Origin: Myxococcales bacterium
GTDB lineage: Bacteria; Myxococcota; UBA727; GCA-2721815
Direction: 5' to 3'
DNA length: 64,000 nt
Assembly (NCBI GenBank): GCA_002721815.1
Contig: PBLQ01000011.1
Coordinates: 234,885 to 298,884 of the forward strand
Of this stretch, positions 62,751 through 64,000 are shown one piece after another. A model generated the notes under the pieces. That model searched no databases, was not told the DNA's origin, and saw only the letters and a program-made list of their open reading frames with translations. The position numbers and the translations under genes were made by a program. How positions within the stretch are numbered: the stretch's first letter is position 1; every line of letters begins with the position of its first letter.

Positions 62751-64000
62751 TCATGCACTTTCAACAAAACGATTCTCCGAATACCGACGCAGACTTAATT
62801 CTAAAAATTTCAAACTGTCCCGAACATCACCACTTTGTGTGGCCAAAGAGGGTTGTCCTTGAGGATGCGCCACCGACACCGGCCCCTTCTTTTCAGCCTG
62901 CGACTTGCGCTCTAATGCGGCCTTAAAATGCAACTGTGCCGTGGCCATGTCGTTGTTTTGTTTTGCCACGCGGGCACGTGCCACATCGACGAGACCTTCA
63001 CAAACGCTCACAGCCGCAACACCCAAATCATCTCCAATCTCTTTTAAAACCTCTGCAGCTTCACACATGTTGGCTTGGGCCGTCTCTATTTCTCCCTCTT
63101 CGGCCAACAACGCACCAAAAAATGCTTTAAAATAGGCCAAATTGAGTTTGTCACCACGCGACTCGTAAATGTGAATGGCCGCCTCGTAAGTCTCTCGGGC
63201 CTTGCCTAATTGACCGTCTTGAAAATAAAGCGTGGCCAAGTTCCCTAAAAAAACGCTTTCGGCCACACGCGCACCCACTTCTTCAAGTTTTGACATGGCT
63301 GCCTCATAAAGATGCGCCGCAGAAGGGACCATGCCTTTTTCAGCCTGAATGATTCCTAGACTTCCCAGGATGACGCCCTCACTGCGCCGGTCCTTAATGG
63401 AACGTGCCATTCCCAATGCGCGGATGTAACAATCTTGCGCCTCATCAAACCGTTCTTGATCCAAATGAAGGGTGCCCAGCACAATTCGCCAGGACTCTTC
63501 ATTGAAGCGGTCCTGGACCCGCTCAAAGAAAGCAATGGCCTCTTCGAGCATTTTGACATTTTTTGTGATGCGACCAATTTGGGCCGTGGCCTTGGCGTGA
63601 GTCGGGCCGTCCTGTGCTGTCTCGGCCAATGCTTGCGCTGCACGCCAATAGTCCAATGACGCCTGTCGTTGCGTATTGTGGACGGCATTACCCATTTGTA
63701 AAACGGTCTGGGCCTCCCGTTGAAGGTCCTTGTTACTTTGAAAAATTTGTCGCGCGGCTGAATAATCCTGGTAGGCATGCTCCATTTCATCACGCTGCCA
63801 CCACCATTCGCCCCGTGCCTGCAACACCCGAGCCTCGAGCTGTGAGTTTTGTTTTTGGGCTAAGGCGAGTGAGCGATCCAGCATAGTGCCGTATTGCTCC
63901 AACGGACTTCGAATTAAAAAGAAAGGATGCATGCACAGAAGCACTTCGATGGCTTTGGCCGGGTCCTTTTCAAGAAAATAGTCGTGGGTAGCATTGAGGT
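62751..64000 (-). CDS. TPR-repeat protein, N-terminal part missing
   Basis: The frame is open to the right edge (through LNATHDYFLEKDPAKAIEVL), so the gene continues beyond the window and the GTG at 63944 is not its start. The visible 415 residues are helical repeats with the tetratricopeptide spacing (for example ARQIFQSNKDLQREAQTVLQMGNAVHN, ERFDEAQDCYIRALGMARSIKDRRSEG, GQLGKARETYEAAIHIYESRGDKLN), about nine copies. The same repeat style ends the downstream cyclase-ATPase protein, and the genes are 9 bp apart. It probably is the C-terminus of a related ATPase or kinase-TPR regulator, but its catalytic part is outside the window. Confidence 0.8.
   Translation of the reverse strand, partial: LNATHDYFLEKDPAKAIEVLLCMHPFFLIRSPLEQYGTMLDRSLALAQKQNSQLEARVLQARGEWWWQRDEMEHAYQDYSAARQIFQSNKDLQREAQTVLQMGNAVHNTQRQASLDYWRAAQALAETAQDGPTHAKATAQIGRITKNVKMLEEAIAFFERVQDRFNEESWRIVLGTLHLDQERFDEAQDCYIRALGMARSIKDRRSEGVILGSLGIIQAEKGMVPSAAHLYEAAMSKLEEVGARVAESVFLGNLATLYFQDGQLGKARETYEAAIHIYESRGDKLNLAYFKAFFGALLAEEGEIETAQANMCEAAEVLKEIGDDLGVAAVSVCEGLVDVARARVAKQNNDMATAQLHFKAALERKSQAEKKGPVSVAHPQGQPSLATQSGDVRDSLKFLELSLRRYSENRFVESA

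Noticed and set aside
1-64000. CRISPR arrays, tRNA/rRNA genes, insertion sequences, attachment sites
   Set aside because: No regularly spaced short repeats, cloverleaf or rRNA segments, transposases or terminal inverted repeats were seen on either strand; the repetition is inside coding sequence.

Overview
The window looks like a chromosomal segment of a Gram-negative, deltaproteobacterial-type organism, most like Myxococcota/Bradymonadales. The grounds are the base composition (roughly half G+C), many outer-membrane lipoproteins with EGF-like and other Cys-rich modules joined by Asp-Ala-Gly ('DAG') linkers, several secreted proteins of 1,000-3,900 residues, and a bacterial selenoprotein-P-like protein. 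The taxonomic call is inference from gene style; there is no rRNA or other marker in the window.

Layout. 1-230: start of a BCCT betaine/choline transporter, cut by the edge. 450-4238: a Cys-rich lipoprotein, a lipoprotein whose C-terminal thioredoxin-like domain is reached only by reading an in-frame UGA as selenocysteine, and a DHRS12-like short-chain dehydrogenase. 4228-37191 (minus strand): six tightly packed genes, about 33 kb, that read as one operon of exported proteins (334, 3896, 1066, 190, 2027 and 3431 residues), several translationally coupled. 37652-40752: a metallo-beta-lactamase-fold lipoprotein, a von Willebrand A lipoprotein and a proline/glutamate-linker lipoprotein.

41010-43866: tyrosine catabolism (hppD, fahA, maiA) ending in a terminator that lies inside the 3' end of a convergent LysR gene. 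44995-50438: branched-chain amino acid operon ilvD-ilvC-ilvG-ilvM-ilvE with an acetolactate synthase of the isozyme II (IlvG/IlvM) type; threonine deaminase ilvA follows on the other strand at 52809-54023, after a repetitive Cys-rich lipoprotein. 54265-59770: three lipoproteins and an exported eleven-haem cytochrome c. 59877-64000: a two-gene signalling unit with a degenerate class III cyclase domain, an AAA/NB-ARC-type ATPase and TPR repeats, the upstream gene running off the window.

Most notable: (i) the UGA-containing SelP-like lipoprotein with a bacterial SECIS-like hairpin at the expected distance; (ii) the giant surface-protein operon, in which a shared cohesin-like domain recurs in three window proteins of the operon plus one outside it, while an operon partner carries dockerin-like calcium loops; (iii) a 3431-residue lipoprotein in which beta-propellers are inserted into single units of a Cys-rich repeat; (iv) a cytochrome with an unusual CX13CH haem site. 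No rRNA, tRNA, CRISPR array, insertion sequence or phage integration site was seen.
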